DNA of 64,000 nucleotides from Candidatus Symbiopectobacterium sp. NZEC151 (lineage in GTDB: Bacteria > Pseudomonadota > Gammaproteobacteria > Enterobacterales > Enterobacteriaceae). The DNA lies in contig NZ_JAGFPE010000006.1 of NCBI RefSeq assembly GCF_025962655.1, positions 62,001 through 126,000 of the forward strand, read 5' to 3'. This document shows, in pieces, positions 9,018-18,725 of the stretch (the first letter of the stretch is position 1; the number at the start of each line of letters is the position of its first letter). The notes beneath the pieces were generated by a model. The model did not search any database, was not told where the DNA came from, and saw nothing but the letters and a program-made list of their open reading frames with translations. The position numbers and the translations under genes were made by a program.

Positions 9018-9776
9018 ATGAACACGCTGACTGTGACGTTATCCGAGGGGACGCGCCTACGTATCGAGCAGGTTGTCACCGTCCTGCTGGCGGCCCTGCT
9101 ACACGCGGGGGTGATTTATTACCTATCGGCGACATCGGCGGTGGTCATGCCGCCTTCGGCCGCGCCTGCGATCAGCGTGGAACTGGCACTCAGTGCCGAA
9201 ACAGGCATAACCGCAGCGGCTCCACCCGCGCAACCGGCAGAAGCGACACCGCAAGAGAGTACGCCGCCACCCGAGCCGCAAACGCCCGCCGCTGTGCCAC
9301 AGGAGGCACCCGCACCGGAAGCCGTGAAGCAGCCACCGGCGAAAAAACCGGTAGCCAAGGCACAGGCCCGCAAAGCGCCAAGCGCTGAACCACAGCAAAC
9401 GGCCGAGCGGAGCAATGCAACACCGGGCAGTCATGCCAGCGCCAACACGGAAGCCCCGGCGTCCGCCAGCGCGTCAACGGCATCCGAAGGTGCCATTACG
9501 CCAGCGTCTGCCACTGCGGATCACCTGAATAACCCACCGCCGCAATACCCTGCTCTGGCGTTGAAGCGCAAATGGCAGGGCACGGTACAGCTACGGGTAC
9601 AGGTGCTGGAATCCGGGCGGCCGGGTGAAATCCAGATAGCACGCAGCAGCGGGCGCGACATTCTCGATCAGGCGGCGGTGGCGGCAGTCCGGCAATGGTC
9701 ATTCGTTGCGGCGCGCCGGGGAGGAACACCGATGGAGAGCTGGGCCAGCTTTCCGCTCAGTTTCAAACTGCAATAG
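9018..9776 (+). CDS. tonB: TonB energy transducer (private copy)
   Basis: Links proton-motive force to the outer-membrane receptor. The 252 residues have one N-terminal membrane anchor (VVTVLLAALLHAGVIYYL), a long Pro/Ala-rich and then Lys-rich periplasmic spacer (roughly 65-130), and a TonB_C domain (PPPQYPALALKRKWQGTV ... VRQWSFVAARR). The start lies one base after the ABC gene stop, and exbB and exbD follow, so this is a dedicated energising set rather than the housekeeping tonB. Confidence 0.93.
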   Translation: MNTLTVTLSEGTRLRIEQVVTVLLAALLHAGVIYYLSATSAVVMPPSAAPAISVELALSAETGITAAAPPAQPAEATPQESTPPPEPQTPAAVPQEAPAPEAVKQPPAKKPVAKAQARKAPSAEPQQTAERSNATPGSHASANTEAPASASASTASEGAITPASATADHLNNPPPQYPALALKRKWQGTVQLRVQVLESGRPGEIQIARSSGRDILDQAAVAAVRQWSFVAARRGGTPMESWASFPLSFKLQ

Positions 9777-9854
9777 TGCCAACCGGCACTCTTGTTAACC
9801 GGGGCTGCATGGCAACCTGGCTGCGCCCTGACAATAACACTATCGAGGTGACAA

Positions 9855-10541
9855 ATGACTCTGCTCAACAACAGCGGGTATTCCATAGAAACGTTGACGA
9901 TCTGGTTACTGATCGTCTTCTCCACCCTCACCTGGTCACTGGTGATCATCAAAAGCGTACAGTTTTCACGTCTGAAGCGGCGCGACCGGCACTTCCTGCA
10001 CGCGTTCTGGCAAGCAAAAGCGCTGGCAGATGTCCATGGGGAATACCCCCAGCATATGGGCGCTGCCGCCAATGTCGCCCACGCCGGGCTCGCCTCACTG
10101 GCGGTTGATAGCCCCGCCAACAGTGGACTGGCGCAGTCCATCGATTTTCAAGACCGCTTCGAGCGCGCCCTGCGGCATCAAATTCAACGCGAGAGCCAAC
10201 GGCTGGAAGCCGGTCTGGCCTTGATGGCATCCATTGGATCCATTTCGCCGTTTATCGGCCTGTTTGGCACCGTGTGGGGCATCATGGAAGCGTTGCAGAG
10301 TATCAGCCAGGCAGGCAGTGCCAGTCTGGAAACCGTCGCCGGTCCGGTCGGTTCTGCCTTACTGGCTACCGGGATTGGTATCGCCGTCGCGGTTCCTGCG
10401 GTACTGGGATACAACTACTTTTTGCGTCGGGTAAAAAACGCCGTCGCCCGTTTGGATAACTTCGCCCACGATTTTTACAATGTGGTGCAAAAGAACGGCT
10501 TCAGCCTGACACCCGCGACTCAGCTCGCATCACAGTCCTGA
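9855..10541 (+). CDS. exbB: ExbB proton-channel subunit
   Basis: MotA/TolQ/ExbB family, 228 residues, inner membrane. It has an N-terminal helix (TIWLLIVFSTLTWSLVIIKS), a cytoplasmic loop, and two C-terminal helices (SPFIGLFGTVWGIMEAL; GPVGSALLATGIGIAVAVPA) carrying the family signature. With ExbD it forms the proton-driven motor that energises TonB. It lies 78 bases after tonB; a short GTGCC/GGCAC hairpin at 9776-9789 lies between. Confidence 0.95.
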   Translation: MTLLNNSGYSIETLTIWLLIVFSTLTWSLVIIKSVQFSRLKRRDRHFLHAFWQAKALADVHGEYPQHMGAAANVAHAGLASLAVDSPANSGLAQSIDFQDRFERALRHQIQRESQRLEAGLALMASIGSISPFIGLFGTVWGIMEALQSISQAGSASLETVAGPVGSALLATGIGIAVAVPAVLGYNYFLRRVKNAVARLDNFAHDFYNVVQKNGFSLTPATQLASQS

Positions 10542-10554
10542 CAGGAGCACTACC

Positions 10555-10956
10555 ATGGCATTTTCTCCCCACTCTACATCGGAATTGCAAAGCGAAATCA
10601 ATGTCACGCCTCTGGTGGATGTGATGCTGGTACTGCTGGTGGTGTTTATTGTCACCGCGCCGTTGCTCACCAACGCCGTGCCGGTCAATTTGCCGAAAAC
10701 AGCGGCCACCGCACCGCCCGATACGCAGCAGCCGCTGGTGGTCAGTATCGATGATAACGGCCAGTTATTCGTTGCACAGACGCCGCTGCCCCTTGAACAG
10801 TTGGAATCGCGACTGCTCGCGGCGCGTAGCGAAAATGAACGCCTTCAAGTACAACTGCGCGCCAGTGAAACGGTAAATTATGGCCTGGTGGCAAAATCAC
10901 TGGTCAGTATTGAGCGCGCGGGCATTAGCAAGGTGGCGATTGTGACGGCACGCTAA
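10555..10956 (+). CDS. exbD: ExbD proton-channel subunit
   Basis: ExbD/TolR family, 133 residues. One N-terminal membrane helix contains the essential Asp in VTPLVDVMLVLLVVF, followed by a periplasmic domain. It starts 13 bases after the exbB stop behind an AGGAG ribosome site and appears to end the receptor operon. Confidence 0.95.
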   Translation: MAFSPHSTSELQSEINVTPLVDVMLVLLVVFIVTAPLLTNAVPVNLPKTAATAPPDTQQPLVVSIDDNGQLFVAQTPLPLEQLESRLLAARSENERLQVQLRASETVNYGLVAKSLVSIERAGISKVAIVTAR

Positions 10957-11088
10957 CCCCTCAATATGCCTAACTGAGCATAAACAGAAGCCTGCCGAGA
11001 CTCGATTTCAGTCATCTGCCTGTTGTGTTTTGCTGCCCCTCCAGTAGAGTGAGCGGTATTTCCGGCTATTCATCAGGGCAGTCAGTTT

Positions 11089-11117
11089 GAGCAAAGCGTG
11101 GTGCAACCGCTTTGCTC
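11089..11117 (+). terminator. Hairpin downstream of exbD, in the leader of the next gene
   Basis: GAGCAAAGCG / CGCTTTGCTC, a perfect 10-base stem with a 9-base loop, ends 25 bases before the next start codon. The following sequence is CTTGTC rather than a T run, so it may be a weak terminator or a leader structure. Confidence 0.4.
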
Positions 11118-11142
11118 CTTGTCCGTCAAACAGGAAGTGATA

Positions 11143-13308
11143 ATGAAAGGTGTTTCCTTATTGGCTGGCGCACTTGCACTGCTTTTCAGCGGCCAGGCGT
11201 TAAGTTCAGGTGATGACGTATGCGGATTCTCCGATGCCGAATGCGGCATTGCGGCGCTGCCTTATCTGGAGCCCAATAACGACACCCGCGTCAATCTGAT
11301 CCTGCTGCAAAGCAGCCGCCACCATTTGGCCCTTCCGCTGCCACAGCCATTGCCCGATCAGACACGAACCCGCGTGAACCCTTTTACCGCCTATCGCGTC
11401 ATGGGGCTGACCGCCAGTGAGACCAGCGAGGACGACACCACGGCGGACAGTCTGAATCAACCCTCACCGCTGACGGTCAAAGCCAAGCAGTTAGGCCTTC
11501 CTCCCGAGGTGCAAGCGCAGATGGATACGCTGGCGCCGGAGGAAAACGAGGGCCGCCATATTTCCAACGATGTCAGCGCGGTAGAGGCCTTTTTCGATGT
11601 GCTGCTGGCAGATACCCAACTCACCGCACCGCAGCGCATCCCGTTGGCGCAGGCCCGCATCAACATGCTCGCCTCCGCAACCACGTTAGACACCATGACC
11701 CGCGATCTCGCGACGCTGCCTGCGGACGGCCATGTCGGAGAGCTCAAGCAGTATTTGATCAACGCGGTGGCTTTCTATCAGGGCCTGTTTGAACAAGCCA
11801 ACAGCGGCTTTCAGTCGCTAACCACGGCCAACCAGCCGTGGGTGGCCGAAACCGCGCGCTACATGTTGATTCGCGTGTCGCTGAATCAAGCGATGGAAAA
11901 TGCGCTGGATGAATACAACATGTTCAATGTCGATAAGGCTGACAAGGAACAAGGACGACGCGCGGTCGAACGTATTGATGCCTATCTGCACGCCTATCCG
12001 AAGGGCCGTTATGCCGATTCTGCCCGTGGACTTTATCGGCGCGCCTACTGGGTGATCGGCGATGAAAATGCCCTGTCGGCCCGTTATCAGCGCGTGATTG
12101 CCGCGCAGAAAGATCTGGATGCGTTGCAGACGATCAATAACGAAATCGACAATAAGCTACTGGAAAGCGGCAGCTTTATTCAGACGCCAGACGCGCCGTT
12201 GCTGATGCTGGTGCAAGATCTGAAACGGCTGCGCAGCGACAAAGGCTGGATGCAGTGGCCCGCATTGTCAGAAGCCGAGCTGATCGCCCAGCAGGCGATG
12301 TTTGACGATGCCGGTATGCAGCAGCAGTATCGCTATCTGCACGCCGCTTTCCACTATTACCAACAGCGAGATGCGGTGTCCACGCTGGCGTTGATTCCGG
12401 AAGAGACGGGCAACGACCTGACGGACACTACCGATTTCAGCCTCCAGGTACTGCGCGGTTTGGCGCTGGAGGCCGAACACGGCTGGCAAGCGGCGGAAAC
12501 GCACTGGCGGCATCTGTTAACGTTGAAAACCAACGAAACGCAGCAGCAGTATCTGCAACTGTCTCTGGCGGAAACGCTGGTCAAAGCAGGTCACCCTGAG
12601 GCTATTTTTGCGTCTGACAGCCCGGTTAACAATCTGCGTTTCCGCTCTGCGGTGCTGAAAACCTCTGCCAATGCCGACCTGCTGCGCCAGCAAACCGGCG
12701 AGCAGCAAACCCATGAAGAACGCGCCGTGGCACTGCATACGCTGCTGACCCAATCGCTGGTGCACCGTGACTATGCCGCCTACCTCAAAGACAGCGAGCT
12801 GTTGCGCACCATTGCACCGTTGAAAAGCGCAGAAAACGCCAGTTGGAATATGGAAGACCTCACCGCCTTCACCTGGGATGGCAGCGATACCGAAGAGGGG
12901 TATCAGTGCCCGGCGCTGACTACGGTGGTGTCTACGTTAAATAAACGGCCTAATGACGCCCACGCCACCAACTGTCTGGCGGAATTCTTTTTCCGTACCG
13001 GCAATGAAGTCGGGTTCGATTGGGGTGAAAGCAATCAGTTGGAAGCCTTGACCAACGCGCCCAGTCAATTCAACGGGAAAGCCTATTCCCGGCTGGATGC
13101 CTACCTGAAAGTGATTGCCGATCCGCAGGCACCGCCGGAAGACAAAAGCTACGCGCTTTATCGTGCTATCTACTGCTATGCGCCCAGCGGCATGAACGAT
13201 TGCGGCACGCAAGAGATCAGCAAAACAACGCGCAAAGCCTGGTTTACCCAGTTGAAAACCGAATTCAAAGGCAGCCAATGGGCCACGCAGCTCAAATACT
13301 ATTGGTAG
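11143..13308 (+). CDS. Exported helical-repeat protein of unknown function
   Basis: I start it at ATG 11143 behind CAGGAAG (721 residues). The first ~22 residues form a signal peptide (SLLAGALALLFSGQALS), so the product is exported. The body is mostly helical with TPR-like stretches (YPKGRYADSARGLYRRAYW; QQYLQLSLAETLVKAG), reminiscent of outer-membrane assembly or periplasmic scaffold proteins, but I do not recognise a named family. Cys residues occur near the mature N-terminus (VCGF, ECGI) and the C-terminus (YCYAP, DCGT), so disulfides are possible. Its end overlaps the next gene by 31 bases, implying coupled translation; it may or may not be read through from exbD. Confidence 0.7.
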   Translation: MKGVSLLAGALALLFSGQALSSGDDVCGFSDAECGIAALPYLEPNNDTRVNLILLQSSRHHLALPLPQPLPDQTRTRVNPFTAYRVMGLTASETSEDDTTADSLNQPSPLTVKAKQLGLPPEVQAQMDTLAPEENEGRHISNDVSAVEAFFDVLLADTQLTAPQRIPLAQARINMLASATTLDTMTRDLATLPADGHVGELKQYLINAVAFYQGLFEQANSGFQSLTTANQPWVAETARYMLIRVSLNQAMENALDEYNMFNVDKADKEQGRRAVERIDAYLHAYPKGRYADSARGLYRRAYWVIGDENALSARYQRVIAAQKDLDALQTINNEIDNKLLESGSFIQTPDAPLLMLVQDLKRLRSDKGWMQWPALSEAELIAQQAMFDDAGMQQQYRYLHAAFHYYQQRDAVSTLALIPEETGNDLTDTTDFSLQVLRGLALEAEHGWQAAETHWRHLLTLKTNETQQQYLQLSLAETLVKAGHPEAIFASDSPVNNLRFRSAVLKTSANADLLRQQTGEQQTHEERAVALHTLLTQSLVHRDYAAYLKDSELLRTIAPLKSAENASWNMEDLTAFTWDGSDTEEGYQCPALTTVVSTLNKRPNDAHATNCLAEFFFRTGNEVGFDWGESNQLEALTNAPSQFNGKAYSRLDAYLKVIADPQAPPEDKSYALYRAIYCYAPSGMNDCGTQEISKTTRKAWFTQLKTEFKGSQWATQLKYYW

Positions 13309-14021
13309 TCGCCTGCGTTCTGTTCACGAACGTCGCCCATGCTGAACGCGTCAATGCCGCCCATTATCAGGATTTTTGGTTATGGGCGGCCGTCAAACCG
13401 CAGCCAGTGCTGCATCAGGCACACACGCTCTACCTGCATCAGGGGGAAATCGCCCGCCGTCACGGGAAAACCGTGTTTTTGCGCCAGGGACTGCCTGCCA
13501 GCGCGCTGCGGGTGGACAACCTGTGGCTCTCCTACCGCATTACCATGTTGGATCTCTCGGATAAACACCTCAACCGGATGCTGAAAGCGCAGGCGCGCTG
13601 GCGCGCATTGGGTAACCAGGTGAACGGTATCCAGATCGATTTTGATGCCCGCAGCTATCAGTTGGCTCGCTACGTGAAATTTCTGCAAACCCTACGCCAG
13701 CGCTTACCCGCCGATACACAGCTCAGCGTTACCGGGCTGCTGGACTGGGCCAAAACCGGGGACGTCGGCACGCTTAACCGGCTAGGCGGCGTTATTGATG
13801 AGTTGGTGGTGCAGACTTATCAGGGCCGATCGACGGTGACACGCTATGCGGAGTACCTACCCGCGCTGCTGAAACTGCAAATTCCCTTCCGTCTCGGCCT
13901 GGTACAGCACGGGCAATGGGACGAACGCTGGCAGCACCGTTTGGCCGCGTCGCCGTATTACCGTGGCAATGTGGTGTTTCTCGTCAACCCGCCGCCAGAA
14001 AGGGTCGTGTTCAGTAAATAG
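13278..14021 (+). CDS. DUF3142-type exported protein
   Basis: Start chosen at ATG 13278, which opens a signal peptide (GHAAQILLVVACVLFTNVAHA) and overlaps the end of the preceding gene by 31 bases in another frame. The 247-residue product has features I associate with DUF3142: FWLWAAVKP near the start, then alternating strands and helices including NGIQIDFDARSY and VIDELVVQTYQGR, which resemble beta/alpha-barrel glycosidase-like folds. Function is unknown; the shared reading frame junction suggests it works with the helical-repeat protein. Confidence 0.7.
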   Translation: MGHAAQILLVVACVLFTNVAHAERVNAAHYQDFWLWAAVKPQPVLHQAHTLYLHQGEIARRHGKTVFLRQGLPASALRVDNLWLSYRITMLDLSDKHLNRMLKAQARWRALGNQVNGIQIDFDARSYQLARYVKFLQTLRQRLPADTQLSVTGLLDWAKTGDVGTLNRLGGVIDELVVQTYQGRSTVTRYAEYLPALLKLQIPFRLGLVQHGQWDERWQHRLAASPYYRGNVVFLVNPPPERVVFSK

Positions 14022-14028
14022 ACACCCG

Positions 14029-14493
14029 TTAGCTGCCGCCGCCAAACCCGTTCTGCCGCCATGCTTCGTAGCTGATGATGGCAACCGCATTCGAGAGGTT
14101 AAGGCTACGATTGTTCGACTGCATGGGAATGCGAATACGCTGTTCCGGCGTAAAACCGTCACGAATCGCATCCGGTAATCCCGCGGTCTCCGAACCGAAC
14201 AGCAGCACATCGCCCGGCTGATAGGCGGGTTGATCGTAAGGACGGCTGCCTTTGGTGGTGCAGGCAAAAATACGCTGACCGGCTACCGCAGCCAGAAAAT
14301 CCTGGTAATTTTTATGGCGGCTGACATTCGCCAGATCGTGATAATCCAGCCCGGCGCGGCGCACCTTTTTCTCATCCAGATCGAAGCCCATCGGTTCAAT
14401 CAGATGCAATTTGCAGCCATTATTGGCAACCAGACGGATGATATTACCGGTGTTTGGGGCAATTTGTGGCTCATAGAGCGCAATATGAAACAT
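14029..14493 (-). CDS. trmL: tRNA (cytidine/uridine-34-2'-O)-methyltransferase TrmL
   Basis: SPOUT-family enzyme (YibK) that methylates the 2'-O of the wobble base in tRNA-Leu isoacceptors using SAM. At 154 residues it is the usual length, with the knot motifs [13 protein letters not shown] near the start, [11 protein letters not shown] in the middle and [19 protein letters not shown] near the C-terminus. It converges with the DUF3142 gene, with only 7 bases between the ends. Confidence 0.95.
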   Translation of the reverse strand: MFHIALYEPQIAPNTGNIIRLVANNGCKLHLIEPMGFDLDEKKVRRAGLDYHDLANVSRHKNYQDFLAAVAGQRIFACTTKGSRPYDQPAYQPGDVLLFGSETAGLPDAIRDGFTPEQRIRIPMQSNNRSLNLSNAVAIISYEAWRQNGFGGGS

Positions 14494-14627
14494 GAGAATA
14501 GGTCAACAAAAGCGGTTCAGGCCGCCAGTATATAACAAGCCACCCCTGCGCCCTAGGCAGGAATTCAGACAACATGCCGCGACGTTTTTCTACCAGACGC
14601 GTACACTGTATACAGGAGGTACGCATC

Positions 14628-14903
14628 ATGACCCGTTATCTGATCCCGATATTTTGTCTGGCCCTGGTGTCGCTTGGCACGCAGGCCAATACCCAAAGGC
14701 TCACCACCCAGCAACAACAGCAAGAAAATGGCATTCCCAGCCAGCAGCGCATGCAACAGCAAATGCAGCAAAACCAGCAGTTGCAGCAACAACAGCTGAA
14801 TCAGGACATTCAGCGCCGTAGCGAGCAGCAACAGCAGGAGTTGCGGCGTCAGCTCCAGCAAAATCAGCAGCGGACTCAGCAACAAAACCCGCCCCGCTAC
14901 TGA
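14628..14903 (+). CDS. yhhA: Small Gln-rich exported protein (YhhA/DUF2756-like)
   Basis: Start at ATG 14628 behind CAGGAGGT; 91 residues. A signal peptide (RYLIPIFCLALVSLGTQA) precedes a mature part made largely of Gln, Arg and Asn (QQRMQQQMQQ; QQQQELRRQLQQNQQ), predicted coiled coil or disordered. E. coli YhhA, Gln-rich, lies beside ugpQ, and this gene is near ugpQ too, which supports the assignment. It ends 4 bases before the stop of the convergent permease gene. Function unknown. Confidence 0.65.
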   Translation: MTRYLIPIFCLALVSLGTQANTQRLTTQQQQQENGIPSQQRMQQQMQQNQQLQQQQLNQDIQRRSEQQQQELRRQLQQNQQRTQQQNPPRY

Positions 14904-14907
14904 CCTG

Positions 14908-15864
14908 CTACAGACTCACCCCCATCAGCGCCAGAATCAGCGGCGTGGTTAGCGCCGCCAGCGCCGTTGATAACAGCAGGCTGGCGGCAATCGGGCCGCC
15001 CAGCACGTTAAACTGGCGCGACATCAGGTAGAGGTTAACGCCTACCGCCATCGAACCCAGCAGAACCACCACGCGGGTTTCCATCTCTGGCAGTCCGAGC
15101 ATCACCGCCAGCCCCCAGATAACCAAAGGCTGCACCAGCAGTTTGAGCACACACACCACGGCGCTGATTTGCCAGCCATCGCGCACCCGATATTCTGCCA
15201 ACCCCATGCCGAGTGAAATCAACGAGAGCGGCACCGCCGCCTGTGACAGCATCCCTACCGGCTGATCAACAAAGTCCGGCAGAGAGAATCCGGTCAGGCT
15301 GAACAGCGTGCCGGATAAGATGCCGATAATCAGCGGATTTTTCAGCACCCCGACCGCCGTTTTGCCAAATCCTTGCAGCGATAGCGCTCCGTTGCGCGCC
15401 CACTCCACCGACACGGTGACCAGCGTCCACAAAATCAGGCCGTTAAACACCAACACCAGCGCCACGGAAGGCACCGCTTCTTCGCCAAGAATGGTGGTGG
15501 CCAGCGGCAACCCCAGCATGACGTTGTTGGAAAAGATACCGCTTAGCGCAAAGACCGAGCCGGAGACGCCGTCCAGATCAAACACCTTGCGGGCAACGAT
15601 ACGGCCAATCACGAACACGATCAGGCAACTGCCGAAAAACGCGATCAGCAACCGGGCATCCACCGGAGGACGTTTGGAGAAATCACTCATCATGCGAAAC
15701 AGCATGGCAGGCAGGGCAACCGAGAAGACAAAGCGGCTGACGCCATCGGTGAACGCAGTGGGCCATTTGGCAAACCGGATCAGGCTGTAGCCAAGAATAA
15801 TCAATACAAACAGCGGTAGTGAAATCACCACCTGGTGCCAAAAGGAGAGTACAAAGGGGGGCAT
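14908..15864 (-). CDS. AEC-family permease (auxin efflux carrier type)
   Basis: Inner-membrane protein of the AEC/bile-acid-transporter superfamily, 318 residues from ATG 15864 (AAGGA ribosome site seven bases upstream; a TTG fifteen bases earlier is less likely). About ten hydrophobic segments in two five-helix halves; SNNVMLGLPLA in the first half and SLGMGLAEY in the second resemble the crossover regions of the family. Bacterial members move organic acids or amino acids, but the substrate is not evident. It lies between the yhhA-like gene and ugpQ and is probably transcribed alone. Confidence 0.85.
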   Translation of the reverse strand: MPPFVLSFWHQVVISLPLFVLIILGYSLIRFAKWPTAFTDGVSRFVFSVALPAMLFRMMSDFSKRPPVDARLLIAFFGSCLIVFVIGRIVARKVFDLDGVSGSVFALSGIFSNNVMLGLPLATTILGEEAVPSVALVLVFNGLILWTLVTVSVEWARNGALSLQGFGKTAVGVLKNPLIIGILSGTLFSLTGFSLPDFVDQPVGMLSQAAVPLSLISLGMGLAEYRVRDGWQISAVVCVLKLLVQPLVIWGLAVMLGLPEMETRVVVLLGSMAVGVNLYLMSRQFNVLGGPIAASLLLSTALAALTTPLILALMGVSL

Positions 15865-16006
15865 AGGGTAATCCTTCAATGCCTCACTCAGCAGCGCCAG
15901 ATAGCCTGATTAATGTAAGCGCCCACTAACAAGTTCGGCCACATCAGGCAACCTCGCACATACGGAAAGGCGCGCTATAACCGGCTTATTAGACGAATTA
16001 TTATCT

Positions 16007-16027
16007 CCCCTGAGCATCACTCAGGGG
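16007..16027 (-). terminator. Hairpin downstream of ugpQ
   Basis: CCCCTGAG-CATCA-CTCAGGGG, a perfect 8-base stem 13 bases past the ugpQ stop. The minus-strand sequence after it is AT-rich (AGATAATAATT) rather than a clean T run. Confidence 0.5.
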
Positions 16028-16039
16028 ATGTGGGCGGAT

Positions 16040-16789
16040 TTAGCCGGCGACAAATTCCGCGCCGATTAAATCTATCCGGTCTGTACAGATGCAGTCAACG
16101 CCCCAGGCCAGCAAATCGCGCGCGCGCGCCGGTGCGTTCACGGTATAGACCAAAATGCGCAGCCCAGCCGCTTTCAGCAGCGCCACCCGTTGTGCATCCA
16201 GCAGTTCATGGTTGAGATGAATGGAAACACAGCCGAGATCGCGCGTCAGACGCAGCCAATCTTCGTCCCACTCATCCAGCAACAGCCCGCGCGGCAACGC
16301 TGGCACCGCCTGCTGTGCGGCGGCCAGTGCTTCAACGGAGAAAGAGGAGAGCAGCGGCTCAATCGGATGGTCGCGCCACAACTGTGCCGCCGCCTGCGCG
16401 ACGATACGCCCCGTCAGGGTTTCCTGCCCGGTCGTGGGTTTGATCTCGATATTGGCCGCTAAACCGTACTGCTTGCAACGCGCCGCCACTTCGGACAAAA
16501 GAGGTAAGCGCTCACCAACAAATTGTTTGTTGTACCACCCACCCGCATCCAGCCCGACCAGTTTATCCCACGGCAAATCGCCCGCCACGCCCCAGCCGTT
16601 GGTGGTTCTTTCCAGCGTATCATCATGCAGCAAAAAGATTTCGCCATCCTGAGAGAGCTTGGCATCAAACTCGATCATTTTATGCCCGTGATGCGCTCCC
16701 ACGTCGATGGCGGCCAGCGTGTTCTCCGGTGCCAAGGCACCGCCGCCACGATGGGCGACAATCGCCGGATAAGGCCACTGTTTTTCCAT
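16040..16789 (-). CDS. ugpQ: Glycerophosphodiester phosphodiesterase UgpQ
   Basis: Cytoplasmic GDPD-family enzyme that hydrolyses glycerophosphodiesters to glycerol-3-phosphate and an alcohol. The 249 residues show [16 protein letters not shown] near the N-terminus (catalytic His and metal ligands), [23 protein letters not shown] (second His) and the closing [14 protein letters not shown]. Its ATG shares a base with the ugpC stop (TAATG), so it is the last gene of ugpBAECQ and translationally coupled. Confidence 0.95.
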   Translation of the reverse strand: MEKQWPYPAIVAHRGGGALAPENTLAAIDVGAHHGHKMIEFDAKLSQDGEIFLLHDDTLERTTNGWGVAGDLPWDKLVGLDAGGWYNKQFVGERLPLLSEVAARCKQYGLAANIEIKPTTGQETLTGRIVAQAAAQLWRDHPIEPLLSSFSVEALAAAQQAVPALPRGLLLDEWDEDWLRLTRDLGCVSIHLNHELLDAQRVALLKAAGLRILVYTVNAPARARDLLAWGVDCICTDRIDLIGAEFVAG

Positions 16790-17862
16790 TATTCCACCCG
16801 CAATCCGCTTTCAGTATCAAAGAAATGCCACGCCTGCGGCGGCAGGGCCAGCCACAAGGTGTCGCCGCGCGCCGGGCACTGTTCATGAGAAAGGCGCACT
16901 ACCACCCGCTGTTCCCCCCATGCACCGTGCGCCAGGTTATCCGCGCCCAGCAGCTCGAGGGTGGTCAGCAATAGCGGTATGCCACCCGCCTCACGCGTGG
17001 TCAACTGAATATGCTCCGGTCTGACGCCCAGCGTCAATGCCCGCCCGCCCCACTCGGGTTTTGCCACCGGTAACGGTAGGACAAACTCCGCGCTGAACAT
17101 AAACTGCGTGCCGTCATCGCTGATGCGCCCGGCCCACAGGTTCATGGCCGGAGAGCCGATGAAACTGGCGACGAACAGCGAGGCCGGACGGCGATAAATT
17201 TCCGTCGGCGGCCCAATCTGCTCGGCAATCCCTTTGTTCATCACAATCACGCGCTCTGCCAGCGTCATGGCTTCCACCTGATCGTGCGTGACATACAGGC
17301 TGGTGGTGCGCAGGCGCTGATGCAGTTGCTGAAGTTCAAGGCGCATCTGCACACGCAGTTTAGCATCCAGGTTGGAGAGCGGTTCATCGAACAAAAATAC
17401 CGCGGGTTCACGCACGATAGCGCGGCCCATGGCGACCCGCTGACGCTGCCCGCCGGAGAGCTCGCGCGGTTTACGCTGCAACAGCGGAAGAAGCTCGAGA
17501 ATACGCGCAGCATCTTCAACACGCTGGCGGATCTGCGACTTACCAAAGCCACGGATTTTCAGCCCATAGGCCATGTTGTCATAGACGCTCATGTGCGGGT
17601 ACAGCGCATAGTTCTGGAACACCATGGCGATACCGCGATCTTTCGGCTCCCGCTCGGTCACCCGTTCGCCATCGATATAAATATCACCGCTGGTGGTGCG
17701 TTCCAATCCAGCCACCATGCGCAGCAGGGTTGATTTCCCGCAGCCAGAAGGCCCGACCATCACCACAAACTCACCATCCGCCACATCCAGATCGATGGGC
17801 TGAATCACCTGTGTTTTACCGTCATAGGATTTGGTGACGGCCTGAAGTTTTAAACCTGCCAT
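16789..17862 (-). CDS. ugpC: UgpC ATP-binding subunit, glycerol-3-phosphate ABC importer
   Basis: ATPase subunit of the Ugp importer for sn-glycerol-3-phosphate and glycerophosphodiesters. The 357 residues contain Walker [11 protein letters not shown] loop, [15 protein letters not shown], Walker [16 protein letters not shown] and a switch His, then a C-terminal TOBE regulatory domain as in MalK-type ATPases. It is 6 bases from the ugpE stop and overlaps ugpQ by one base. Confidence 0.96.
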   Translation of the reverse strand: MAGLKLQAVTKSYDGKTQVIQPIDLDVADGEFVVMVGPSGCGKSTLLRMVAGLERTTSGDIYIDGERVTEREPKDRGIAMVFQNYALYPHMSVYDNMAYGLKIRGFGKSQIRQRVEDAARILELLPLLQRKPRELSGGQRQRVAMGRAIVREPAVFLFDEPLSNLDAKLRVQMRLELQQLHQRLRTTSLYVTHDQVEAMTLAERVIVMNKGIAEQIGPPTEIYRRPASLFVASFIGSPAMNLWAGRISDDGTQFMFSAEFVLPLPVAKPEWGGRALTLGVRPEHIQLTTREAGGIPLLLTTLELLGADNLAHGAWGEQRVVVRLSHEQCPARGDTLWLALPPQAWHFFDTESGLRVE

Positions 17863-17868
17863 ATCGTC

Positions 17869-18714
17869 TTATTTCTCACTATCCACCAGACCACGCACAA
17901 ACCAGCGCTGCATCAACAGCACCACCAACAGCGGCGGCAACAACGTCATCAACATCGCCGCCATCACGTGGTTCCATTGGGTGGCGACATCGCCAGAGGC
18001 GATCATGCTTTTCAACCCGGCCACTGCGGTGCCAAGGTTAACGTCGTTGACGATCAGCAGCGGCCAGAGATACTGGTTCCAGCCGTAAATAAAGGTAATC
18101 ACAAACAGCGCCGCCAGATTGGTACGCGAGAGCGGCAACACCATATCGAAAAAGAAACGCATCGGGCTGGCACCATCAATGCGCGCCGCCTCCATCAACT
18201 CATCCGGCAGCGTCATAAAAAACTGCCGAAACAGAAAGGTGGCGGTAGCCGACGCCATCAGCGGCAGCGTCAAACCGGTCATGCTGTCCGTCATGTTCAA
18301 ATGGGCGATCACTTCCACCGTCGGGAAAATACGCACTTCCACCGGTAGCATCAGCGTTAAAAAAATCATCCAGAAGAACAGAGAGCGGCACGGAAAACGA
18401 AAGTAGACAATCGCGTAAGCTGAGAGAATCGAGACGGTAATTTTGCCGAAGGTGATGGCTAATGCCATCACGGCGCTGTTGAACAGCATCTTGCCGAACG
18501 GCGCATTGTTCGAACCGGCACCGTGGTGCCAGACATACACCAGATTGTCCCACAGCTGCGTGCCGGGGATCAGCGTCATCGGCGTTTGAAACACCGCCTG
18601 ATTGTCCAGCGTTGCCGCCACCACGGCGACATAGAGCGGAAACAGAATGGCAAGTACGCCGATTACCAGCATCAAGTGGCTGAAAATATCCAGCCCGCGA
18701 CGATTTTCAATCAT
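17869..18714 (-). CDS. ugpE: UgpE permease subunit
   Basis: Inner-membrane permease, 281 residues with six hydrophobic segments and the EAA loop ([20 protein letters not shown]) that docks on UgpC. It pairs with UgpA to form the glycerol-3-phosphate channel. It lies 11 bases downstream of ugpA and 6 bases upstream of ugpC. Confidence 0.95.
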   Translation of the reverse strand: MIENRRGLDIFSHLMLVIGVLAILFPLYVAVVAATLDNQAVFQTPMTLIPGTQLWDNLVYVWHHGAGSNNAPFGKMLFNSAVMALAITFGKITVSILSAYAIVYFRFPCRSLFFWMIFLTLMLPVEVRIFPTVEVIAHLNMTDSMTGLTLPLMASATATFLFRQFFMTLPDELMEAARIDGASPMRFFFDMVLPLSRTNLAALFVITFIYGWNQYLWPLLIVNDVNLGTAVAGLKSMIASGDVATQWNHVMAAMLMTLLPPLLVVLLMQRWFVRGLVDSEK

Positions 18715-18725
18715 CGGTGCACCCC

